DNA of 32,181 nucleotides. It comes from an uncultured Fidelibacterota bacterium (GTDB lineage: Bacteria; Fidelibacterota; Marinisomatia; Marinisomatales; TCS55). Under the pieces are notes generated by a model. That model did not search any database, was not told the origin of the DNA, and was given only the letters and a program-made list of their open reading frames with translations. Position numbers and translations under genes: made by a program. The DNA lies in contig CAJXWT010000018.1 in assembly GCA_913062595.1 (NCBI GenBank), forward strand, positions 1 to 32,181. The letters are read 5' to 3'. Below, in pieces: positions 16,783 to 23,907 of this stretch (the first letter of the stretch is position 1; every line of letters begins with the position of its first letter).

Positions 16783-17901
16783 TTAGAAATTGAAAAAATA
16801 TTCTGGGATAGCGATTATATACTTTAGGTTAAACATCCAGCGTAGATACATTTTTATTGGCAGTGTTATAGCAATAAGTATTAGTACTATAAAAACAGAA
16901 TAACGTACTGAACCTAATCGTGCATACATATCTTTCAGGAATGTTTTTGCGAGGAGGGGTGGTAGAATGAGAAAGTAACCTAGTAATATTGATATACCCC
17001 AAATCTCACGTATAATAATGCTATCTGGTAATCCTTTGTTTAGCCATTTTATATAAATTATTTCAGAAACGTTTATGTTGGTTAGCGCTTCTAATTTGTG
17101 GATATCCCAATATTCGAATGGACCGAAGATATTCCAGTTAGGACCTCTTAAAAATGTGCCAACAATGATAAGCATTAACCATAGCACGAGCCAACCAAAC
17201 ATAAATACAGAAATTGCTAATCGGCGACGGTTGTAGCTAAAAAATCCGGAATTTTCAGGATTGCGATCAATGTATGGTATGGCCATTAAACCTACAAGAA
17301 TTAGACTTGGAATTACCACACCAGCCATCCAAGGATCAAAATACACCAGCATCTCTTGCAGGCCCAAAAAATACCATGGCGCTTTTGCTGGATTTGGCGA
17401 TTCCGTGGGGTTGGCGGGTTCTTCAATTGGAGCAGGAAGCCCTATTGACCAGACAAGCAAAAAAGCAGAAGCAATAATTAATGATATTAGCTCAACATAG
17501 ACTAAATCCGGCCAAACCAGTACTTTATCATTGGGCGCTTCAAAATATTCATTGGGTTTTTCTCCAGCATTAAGCCTTTCATCGTTTTTATATGCTTGGT
17601 TCATGGCTAACCAGGTAAAAAATGCCACCAGAAATATCAGACCTGATATGGGTACATTATCTGGTTTTAGTACAATCTTTTGAAAGTTGTAATCACCAAG
17701 TCCATACATGAAAAACGCCACCATGCCAAGCATCGCAATGACGATAAATTTTGTACCCCATAAATGATGTAATCCTAGGCGCCGGTGCCATTTTTCAAAC
17801 CAATCACTTGGAGGAAAGATAAATGGAAAAACTAAAACAACTGTTGTAAACAGTATTGTCGGGTTTGATATATAATTTACAATTTCCTTAAAGGAGTCCA
17901 T
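16783..17901 (-). CDS. Cytochrome b C-terminal half (subunit IV-like, extended)
   Basis: A protein of 372 residues, more than twice the length of PetD (about 160). Two or three extra N-terminal membrane helices (FIVIAMLGMVAFF, ISGLIFLVAFF) precede the core helices that form the quinol oxidation site. The Qo motif reads A-P-W-Y-F (P175, W176, Y177) where PetD has P-E-W-Y-F, so the Glu is replaced by Pro. More helices follow, ending near FNLKYIIAIPEYFFNF. I use the ATG at 17901, 2 nt after the cytochrome b stop; a TTG at 17946 is in frame but would overlap cytochrome b by 43 bp. With the preceding gene it forms a split cytochrome b of the b6/IV kind. The substituted Qo motif may tune it for a low-potential quinol such as menaquinol (inference). 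Confidence 0.9.
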   Translation of the reverse strand: MDSFKEIVNYISNPTILFTTVVLVFPFIFPPSDWFEKWHRRLGLHHLWGTKFIVIAMLGMVAFFMYGLGDYNFQKIVLKPDNVPISGLIFLVAFFTWLAMNQAYKNDERLNAGEKPNEYFEAPNDKVLVWPDLVYVELISLIIASAFLLVWSIGLPAPIEEPANPTESPNPAKAPWYFLGLQEMLVYFDPWMAGVVIPSLILVGLMAIPYIDRNPENSGFFSYNRRRLAISVFMFGWLVLWLMLIIVGTFLRGPNWNIFGPFEYWDIHKLEALTNINVSEIIYIKWLNKGLPDSIIIREIWGISILLGYFLILPPLLAKTFLKDMYARLGSVRYSVFIVLILIAITLPIKMYLRWMFNLKYIIAIPEYFFNF

Positions 17902-17903
17902 TA

Positions 17904-18698
17904 TCAAACTGGTGTTGAGATGCCACCATCTTTTCTTACCCGCCAAAAATGTATCGACATGAAAATCATTATTATAAAAGGTAAGCCAATGCAGTGCAGC
18001 ACATAGAATCGAAGTAATGCAGCCTCACCCATAAAACGCCCGCCAATTAATGCAAATCGCGCATCACTAGCCATGGTGATGAAATTAATATCTCCTATTG
18101 CTAGTAAAGAGGCTCCAGGTCCTTCATGACCTAGAAATGGTGCTGCGCGAGCCATATTTGAACCTACTGTAATGGCCCAGATTGCCAGCTGGTCCCATGG
18201 TAATAAATAACCGGTAAAACTTAACATAAGAGTCAACAACAAAAGGATGACGCCAACCGTCCAATTGAATTCCCTTGGCGGTTTATACGAACCTGTCATA
18301 AACACTCTAAACATATGCAGCCAAACAGTAATAACCATGGCGTGAGCACCCCAACGATGTAACTCACGCATAATGCCAAAGGGCACCTGTTCAGCAAGAT
18401 CAATAATATCCGTATAGGCATATTCAATTGTTGGGCGGTAATAAAACATGAGCAGAATACCTGATATCGTAAGAATCAGGAAGATGAAGAAAGAAAGACC
18501 ACCCATACACCAGGTAAATTTCAGTTTAACGGCATGTTTAGGCAGTCGCACTGGGTGAAGATGGAGAAACACAGAATTCAATACGGACATCATGCGCTGG
18601 CGTCGATTTCGTGGTACGCCTCCACCACGGAAAATAGATTTCCACACTTGTGATTCTGCTGCTTTTTCTAAAAATGATTTTTTTGTTTGTTCAGCCAT
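17904..18698 (-). CDS. Cytochrome b, b6-type (N-terminal half)
   Basis: A 264-residue protein with four core membrane helices. Two bis-His heme pairs are visible: His114 and His128 (HRWGAH ... WLHMFRV, spacing 14), and a second pair in LHCIGLP ... SIHFWRV with spacing 15, the b6-type spacing. The signature SFTGYLLPWDQ and the end VRKDGGISTPV match cytochrome b6. Cys64 in WCMGG aligns with Cys35 of cytochrome b6 (YCLGG), the covalent attachment site of heme ci/cn. I use the ATG at 18698; an in-frame GTG at 18710 directly after the Rieske stop is possible, and neither has a clear ribosome site. The basic N-terminal extension (GGGVPRNRRQR) is cytoplasmic. Confidence 0.95.
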   Translation of the reverse strand: MAEQTKKSFLEKAAESQVWKSIFRGGGVPRNRRQRMMSVLNSVFLHLHPVRLPKHAVKLKFTWCMGGLSFFIFLILTISGILLMFYYRPTIEYAYTDIIDLAEQVPFGIMRELHRWGAHAMVITVWLHMFRVFMTGSYKPPREFNWTVGVILLLLTLMLSFTGYLLPWDQLAIWAITVGSNMARAAPFLGHEGPGASLLAIGDINFITMASDARFALIGGRFMGEAALLRFYVLHCIGLPFIIMIFMSIHFWRVRKDGGISTPV

Positions 18699-18710
18699 AT
18701 TTTTTATCAC

Positions 18711-19277
18711 TTAGACTCTTAAAAAGGCTTCGGGATCTGACCATTGTCCTTTTTCTTGTTGATATTTTTGTGTTTTGTCAACGATGATTTCACCATCGTC
18801 TGCTAACACAATACGATACCTTTCCAATGGTCTTGGTGCAGGCCCTTCAAAATTAATCCCCGTTGATTTGAACCCACTTCCATGACAGGGGCATTTAAAT
18901 TTCCTAGCAGATGCTAACCAGTTAGGTGTACAACCAAGATGTGTACATACAGTAGACAACGCATAAATACCCTCACGATTTCGAATAATCCAAACGCCAT
19001 ATTTATCCTTCCATTTTGTGTCTACTTCGCCAATAATATAATCATCTGGATAACCCGCTCGAAATGTTTGCACGGGTTCAAAAAGGACATTTGGAAAAAA
19101 GAATCTGAGCATCATTGTAAAGAAACCACCCGTTGAAGCTACAAACCCTATCCAGCCCAAAGACAGCCAGGAAAAGAAAGATCTTCTGCTGACCTCGTTG
19201 TCCTTTACGGTTTCCCCTAATGCTGCAGGCGCTTTACGAACCGGTGGTTTGGTTGCTGTTTTTTTCCCCTCTAGCAT
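18711..19277 (-). CDS. Rieske iron-sulfur protein
   Basis: A 188-residue protein. The N-terminus is cytoplasmic and basic, then SRRSFF (30-35) matches the twin-arginine export signal, followed by the membrane helix (about 38-60). The [2Fe-2S] site is complete: C111-T-H113-L-G-C116 and C129-P-C131-H132-G-S-G, so both disulfide cysteines and both His ligands are present. It takes electrons from quinol at the Qo site of the adjacent cytochrome b and delivers them to the c-type cytochrome. It starts 15 bp after the HEAT-repeat gene and its stop nearly abuts cytochrome b. The family is certain. Confidence 0.96.
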   Translation of the reverse strand: MLEGKKTATKPPVRKAPAALGETVKDNEVSRRSFFSWLSLGWIGFVASTGGFFTMMLRFFFPNVLFEPVQTFRAGYPDDYIIGEVDTKWKDKYGVWIIRNREGIYALSTVCTHLGCTPNWLASARKFKCPCHGSGFKSTGINFEGPAPRPLERYRIVLADDGEIIVDKTQKYQQEKGQWSDPEAFLRV

Positions 19278-19292
19278 GGTTTAATAAAGTGT

Positions 19293-20165
19293 TTATTTAA
19301 GTGTGTTTCTAGCCGCCTGGCGAACTTTCATATTTAAATCGTTTTCCATCAAATCCATCAACACTTGCCGCAATTCATCATCCAAAATATTCCTACTTGC
19401 TCTTATAGCTGCTAATATCGCTTGATTTTGCTCAACTGCATCAATATTAGGAAATGAATCTAGATATTTTCTGTCCATAAGGTCTAATAATATTCTACGC
19501 CCACTATCGTCTTTTTGCTTTGCTAATGCAATGGCTGCATCCCATCTAACGTTTGGTTCAAGATCATGTAAAGCCTGTTTTAAAACAGTCTTGACATGAT
19601 CGCCATCATAATTGCCCAAGGCCACTACCACCTGATGTCGCACTCTTGCAGATTCATGTTCAAACATATGTAACAATTGTTCAAGACTGGTTGGACTGTT
19701 AATCAATCCTAGTGAATAAATTACGGCAGCTAGGATTTCTTCATTTTCAGCATTCAATGTTTTTTCTAAAATGGTCGCATATCTCAAATCCTTTGTTCTG
19801 CCCATAGCTAAAGCTAAATAGATACGAATTCGATCATCGCGTTCTTTCTCAGAATACTCGAATGTTGATATCAGATCATTCACAAATCTTTCTTCTCTTG
19901 GGATCATTCCAGGATTCGCTAATATCTTAGATAACTCAAAGGCTCCCTGCCAGCGCTTGGTGGTACCACCAATTTTTACATCATGTAAATAATCCTGAGC
20001 AGTTCTGGGTTCAATCGTAAGGATACGAAGCATAAGAAAAATCAATACTCCAAAAATCGCTATTATAAAAGGCACAACAAAAAAGCTATGAATCACTACT
20101 CTAAGGAGTGACTTTTTTTCGGCCGGAAAGTCGTTTGGCAGATTTTCGCTATTTTTTATAGCCAT
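19293..20165 (-). CDS. Membrane-anchored HEAT-repeat protein
   Basis: A 290-residue protein with a short cytoplasmic N-terminus, one membrane helix (about 24-48) and then about 230 residues of helical pairs. The repeats read like PBS-lyase-type HEAT units: ILAAVIYSLGLINSP, VRHQVVVALGNYDG, VRWDAAIALAKQKD, MKVRQAARNTLK. There are about five or six. It is the first gene of the respiratory cluster and ends 15 bp before the Rieske gene. HEAT repeats bind other proteins, so it could be a scaffold or assembly factor for the bc complex or a bc-oxidase supercomplex; nothing in the sequence proves this. No cofactor motifs are present. Confidence 0.82.
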   Translation of the reverse strand: MAIKNSENLPNDFPAEKKSLLRVVIHSFFVVPFIIAIFGVLIFLMLRILTIEPRTAQDYLHDVKIGGTTKRWQGAFELSKILANPGMIPREERFVNDLISTFEYSEKERDDRIRIYLALAMGRTKDLRYATILEKTLNAENEEILAAVIYSLGLINSPTSLEQLLHMFEHESARVRHQVVVALGNYDGDHVKTVLKQALHDLEPNVRWDAAIALAKQKDDSGRRILLDLMDRKYLDSFPNIDAVEQNQAILAAIRASRNILDDELRQVLMDLMENDLNMKVRQAARNTLK

Positions 20166-20202
20166 ATGTATTGCTTCTTGGTAGACAATAAAATATTTGA
20201 AG

Positions 20203-20286
20203 TGCCGCGGAAAGGACTCGAACCTTCACGCTCTTACGAGCACCAGATCCTAAATCTGGCGTGTCTACCAGTTCCACCACCACGGC
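20203..20286 (-). tRNA. tRNA-Leu (anticodon UAG)
   Basis: The minus strand folds as a class II tRNA of 84 nt. The acceptor stem is GCCGTGG with CCGCGGC (one G-U pair) and discriminator A. The anticodon stem is CCAGA/TCTGG with loop TTTAGGA, giving anticodon TAG, which reads CUN leucine codons. There is a long variable arm (GCTCGTAAGAGC) and a T arm with GGTTCGAGTCC. CCA is not encoded. The HEAT-repeat gene starts 37 nt downstream on the same strand with no terminator between. Confidence 0.95.
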
Positions 20287-20356
20287 CTCAATTTTCAATT
20301 CATTAATTATTCAAAAGTTCAGCTGGGGAAATTAATCAAATGTGTTTCTTACACGA

Positions 20357-20384
20357 AATAAAAAAGGGCAGGATGAACCTGCCC
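20357..20384 (-). terminator. Rho-independent terminator of the cohesin-like surface protein
   Basis: On the minus strand, GGGCAGG (20378-20384) pairs perfectly with CCTGCCC (20366-20372) over a 5-nt loop, followed by a T run interrupted by one A. It lies 25 bp past the stop at 20409 and separates that gene from the tRNA and respiratory cluster. Confidence 0.9.
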
Positions 20385-20408
20385 TCAATCACGTAAAAAT
20401 CTTTATGT

Positions 20409-23400
20409 TTACTTAACTAAAATCATCTTTTTCGAATCAATATAATTATCCGTCTTCAATTGATAAATATATACGCCGGCACCCATTTTATTACCCATAC
20501 CATCTCTCGCATCCCATACAATTGTCTTTAATCCTGGCGCCTGTGATTCGTTCACCAGACTTCGGACCTGGCGGCCAGCAAGATCATAAATGGTTAATTT
20601 TACTTTTGATTTTTCTGGTAAATCATACTGAATCACTGTTACAGGATTAAATGGATTCGGATAATTCTGGTATAGTGTATATCGATTTGGCAAGGCAATA
20701 TCATCGATGGTTCCTAATGCAATACTGAACACACCATATCCTGTGGCGCCAACTGTTACTTCATCTGTATTTTCATCTCTGGCAGTTACATCACCAAAAA
20801 ACAATCCGAGATGGCCACCAAAATAGTTCTTTCTTTGTACACTTAGCTCTAATACTGGGCCAGATCCTGCAGGGATAGCTGATCCGACCGTGTAACCAAA
20901 TATGAAGCAATTCCCATATTCGTCTTCACCGGAATTATCCAAGAGTAAACCACCAACATCCGCAAACCGGCCCGCGGGATTTACAGCCGTAACAAGCAAA
21001 CCATCAGGCATATCAATTAATAGCATTTCAAAAACAGAAATGGGTAGGATATTATCAAGACTGATTGTGACAGTTTCCGTGGCATATCCCGACATAGTTA
21101 TATCTGCATCGAGAGAAAAATGTGCCATTGGTGTGCCAACAAATACACTTGGTGAGATCACTTCAGTATACATTGGTATACTATTCGCATCCGCTACAAT
21201 CTTATCTATTTCAATAGAAACACTGTTACCTACTGGCGCTGTAGGTTCAACATACAGATAAATGTCAGCAATATGTCCCATCCCGGCTAAAATTGGATTA
21301 CTAAGCGTCAAGTCAGTAATAATAATATTATACTGGTTTCCTTCCTGATTTCCACCGAAGTACCAATCATTAAAATCCATATAATCGGTTGGTATAACAG
21401 TTACTCCACTCACATAATTTGCTTCACTGCTGAGCGAAAGTTGAATTGCTGAAACTGGTTGGGTATTGCTGATCATAAGCGGTACTGTAATTCCATCTCC
21501 AGGATTTGCCACCGCATTTGGTATCGCTAGAACCTGGGTTTCAACACTCACCTCAAAATCTGCATCAGAACCTGTCCAGTTCATTTCAACATCATTGAAA
21601 TCTTTGATATTGCAAAAAGTGAATTCCACATCTACCATACTTGGTTCCATGCTCGCGCCGCGTACAATCACTTTACACACTGGATCACTGCCAGAAGCAA
21701 TATAACTGCTTGTGCCCCACCCTGTGACTACCATAACACCACTGGCCTCAGTAACATCAAGCGTCCATCCTTGAGTACGATTTGTCGGCAGTATTGACTC
21801 CGCAATGATATAATCAGGTTCATCAGTTATTTCAATATAGAAAAAACTTATTTCGGCCTCATTATTAATAGATATGTCAAGAGTATCAGTGTGACCAGAT
21901 AATGCACTACCATCGCTTATAGATAATTCCACCCATTCAACTGGTGTAGCATCGGCGATATTACTAGGCCCCGACTCCGTGCCTTCAGGGGAATAATCTG
22001 TTGTTACATGGTAGTAATAGGTAACACCATTCATCACTTCACTGTCAGTATATTCATATACATCTGCGCCAACACTAGCAATAAGCTGATACTCTGCAGC
22101 ATCTGCAGAGCTGCGGTATAAATTGTAACCAGAAACTGCAGGCATACTTCTATGGGACGGATAATCCCTTGATTCATCAATATCATCTTCTTGATCACGC
22201 ACATTTATTATACCCGCATCTACGAAAAATGGTAGAGATAAAGTAAAATCTTCTCGATCCTCGTAAGTAGATAATTCTTTTTCAATCGGCATGGAATTTA
22301 AATAGCTGTATTGAATAATATTGAATCGACCGTCAGATGTATTGAATGTTACGCTTTCAGATGCTTCAAATTCTCCGCCAGTTGCTATTTCAGTGCCATT
22401 GAGAACTATACGATAGTATCCTTCGCCCCAACCGCAGCATATGCCATCACCAAAACTATCATAAATTGTAAATATATACCCTCCGGATGGTATATTTAAG
22501 TCCCAGGTGTATAATGTAGCCTGGTCGACTAATTCCCCTGTAAAAATACTGGCTACTATACTATCACCATCTATATGCACCAGATCCCAACTAGTTTCAC
22601 CCGGATAATTATCAGTTAATATTTCAATGGTTAACGGTACTGTAGGAGGAATGGGTCCTACAGGTGGGTCCCAGTTTAAAGGCACTTCTCCATCCAACCC
22701 AGATACCGCGATCAAATTATGAGGTTCTTCCATGTAACCAGGGAACACTGTGACCTTACCAGTATCTAATGTTGAAATCCAATATATACCACCAATGCTG
22801 TCAGAAACGGTGACTGCATTAAAATTAATTAATACGTCACCACCATAAGCATCATTATGTATAAGGTATCTCACGTTTAAAATTGGGCCTGCACCCGGCG
22901 CTACATCATTGTTCATATCACTGTATAAAAGAATTCTGGTACCACTACCGACATCAGTAGTTGAAATTGTAAAACCAGTGGTACGGTCTGTTGCCCATAG
23001 ACTATCTATAGATATATAGTCTGGCTGATCTAGAAGATCAAACTGCACCCCACCTACTGTACCATTGTTATCCATACTCACCTGTAATGTATCCATTTCA
23101 GATACATCGCTGGTGTCTGAACTCATGCTCAGGCCTACGACATAACCGATCGAGACCATCCCATTGCCACTCATCGCACCCAAATTGGATCCACTGCTGT
23201 CGGTTACAATCAGTTCGGACATTACCAGATCAATTACAGCAGACGCAATAGCAGATCCATCAAAATGAATGGTCATTACAGTATCCGAATTAGCTGGAAT
23301 CGAAGCCGCATTACCAGCATTAAAAAGTAAAATTCGATAGGCACCAGAAGAAAGCTGGTTCATATCCGCAGCAAATCCAGCGGGAGAACCGCCAGCATTA

Positions 23401-23666
23401 ATTGAAGAAGGTGATATAATATCTGGATCAACCATCATATCGAACTGCATTCCCGATATAGTATTATTTGGGTTATTTACAATTACAGGAACTTCTATAT
23501 CTGAAGCGTATCCTGGATACTCTACTGTCCCTAATGTTACCGTTAATTGTGCGTGTAGGGCACCAATCAAAAAAGTAATGTAAAACATTAGATTCTTACT
23601 GAGTATATTGGGACAGTACATTTTTAATTTATAAATATTTACCATATTATTAATTTTTGAATGCAT
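20409..23666 (-). CDS. Secreted multidomain protein: cohesin-like repeats, nested FN3, T9SS-type C-terminal domain
   Basis: A 1085-residue protein. A long n-region precedes the signal core FYITFLIGALHA, with cleavage expected before Gln40. Five divergent cohesin-like beta-sandwich modules lie at about 41-172, 175-308, 577-700, 705-848 and 850-985. They share patterns such as PDYI followed by TxRTxGWTL. Between modules 2 and 3 an FN3 domain starts at 313 (NLIAVSGLDGEVPLNWDPP) and resumes at about 508-575 (SGYNLYRSS ... GPSNIADATP); the gap holds a domain with YDSFGDGICCGWG (Cys410, Cys411). Residues 992-1085 are a sorting domain (YPNPFNP, GAGVYIYQL, KMILVK) of the type IX/FlgD-like class. AAGGA 5 nt before the ATG supports the start. 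It is presumably surface-displayed; the ligand is unknown. Confidence 0.88.
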   Translation of the reverse strand: MHSKINNMVNIYKLKMYCPNILSKNLMFYITFLIGALHAQLTVTLGTVEYPGYASDIEVPVIVNNPNNTISGMQFDMMVDPDIISPSSINAGGSPAGFAADMNQLSSGAYRILLFNAGNAASIPANSDTVMTIHFDGSAIASAVIDLVMSELIVTDSSGSNLGAMSGNGMVSIGYVVGLSMSSDTSDVSEMDTLQVSMDNNGTVGGVQFDLLDQPDYISIDSLWATDRTTGFTISTTDVGSGTRILLYSDMNNDVAPGAGPILNVRYLIHNDAYGGDVLINFNAVTVSDSIGGIYWISTLDTGKVTVFPGYMEEPHNLIAVSGLDGEVPLNWDPPVGPIPPTVPLTIEILTDNYPGETSWDLVHIDGDSIVASIFTGELVDQATLYTWDLNIPSGGYIFTIYDSFGDGICCGWGEGYYRIVLNGTEIATGGEFEASESVTFNTSDGRFNIIQYSYLNSMPIEKELSTYEDREDFTLSLPFFVDAGIINVRDQEDDIDESRDYPSHRSMPAVSGYNLYRSSADAAEYQLIASVGADVYEYTDSEVMNGVTYYYHVTTDYSPEGTESGPSNIADATPVEWVELSISDGSALSGHTDTLDISINNEAEISFFYIEITDEPDYIIAESILPTNRTQGWTLDVTEASGVMVVTGWGTSSYIASGSDPVCKVIVRGASMEPSMVDVEFTFCNIKDFNDVEMNWTGSDADFEVSVETQVLAIPNAVANPGDGITVPLMISNTQPVSAIQLSLSSEANYVSGVTVIPTDYMDFNDWYFGGNQEGNQYNIIITDLTLSNPILAGMGHIADIYLYVEPTAPVGNSVSIEIDKIVADANSIPMYTEVISPSVFVGTPMAHFSLDADITMSGYATETVTISLDNILPISVFEMLLIDMPDGLLVTAVNPAGRFADVGGLLLDNSGEDEYGNCFIFGYTVGSAIPAGSGPVLELSVQRKNYFGGHLGLFFGDVTARDENTDEVTVGATGYGVFSIALGTIDDIALPNRYTLYQNYPNPFNPVTVIQYDLPEKSKVKLTIYDLAGRQVRSLVNESQAPGLKTIVWDARDGMGNKMGAGVYIYQLKTDNYIDSKKMILVK

Positions 23667-23671
23667 TTATT

Positions 23672-23676
23672 TCCTT
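23672..23676 (-). promoter_or_regulatory. Ribosome binding site supporting the long signal-peptide start
   Basis: AAGGA on the minus strand lies 5 nt before the ATG at 23666. It decides for this ATG over the internal Met8, Met16 and Met27, although it leaves an unusually long stretch ahead of the hydrophobic signal core. Confidence 0.6.
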
Positions 23677-23907
23677 ACCTCGATCGTGTCGGTAATTAAG
23701 CCATGAAAATACATATATTGGTAAGATTATCCACTGGATTTATAAATCCTTATGATCTATATCACATTATAATAAATATATACTAAGCTGAAGAAAAAAT
23801 TTTATCAGATTGGACAACATCAAGGTTCTATAATCCAAATTATAATCGTAGCAAATCATTGATCAAATATTATATGTTCGACAGAACCAGGTTTAAAGGA
23901 TATAATA

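Noticed and set aside
17902-17946. TTG start giving a 43-bp overlap of the cytochrome b C-terminal half with cytochrome b
   Set aside because: The ATG at 17901, 2 nt after the cytochrome b stop, is a simpler coupled start and TTG has no supporting ribosome site.
13735-18710. Alternative complex III (ActA-F) as the quinol oxidising complex
   Set aside because: A canonical Rieske protein and a b6-type split cytochrome b with all heme ligands are present; no ActB-like molybdopterin or NrfD-like subunits are seen.
20287-20350. Promoter for the tRNA and respiratory operon (TTGATT ... TTGAAT)
   Set aside because: Spacing of about 19 nt and poor hexamers make it no better than background in AT-rich DNA.
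23667-23907. Possible terminator or small gene between secA and the surface protein
   Set aside because: Only weak AT-rich inverted pieces (around ATTATAATTTGGATTATAG) are seen, without a GC stem and T run, and no convincing frame.
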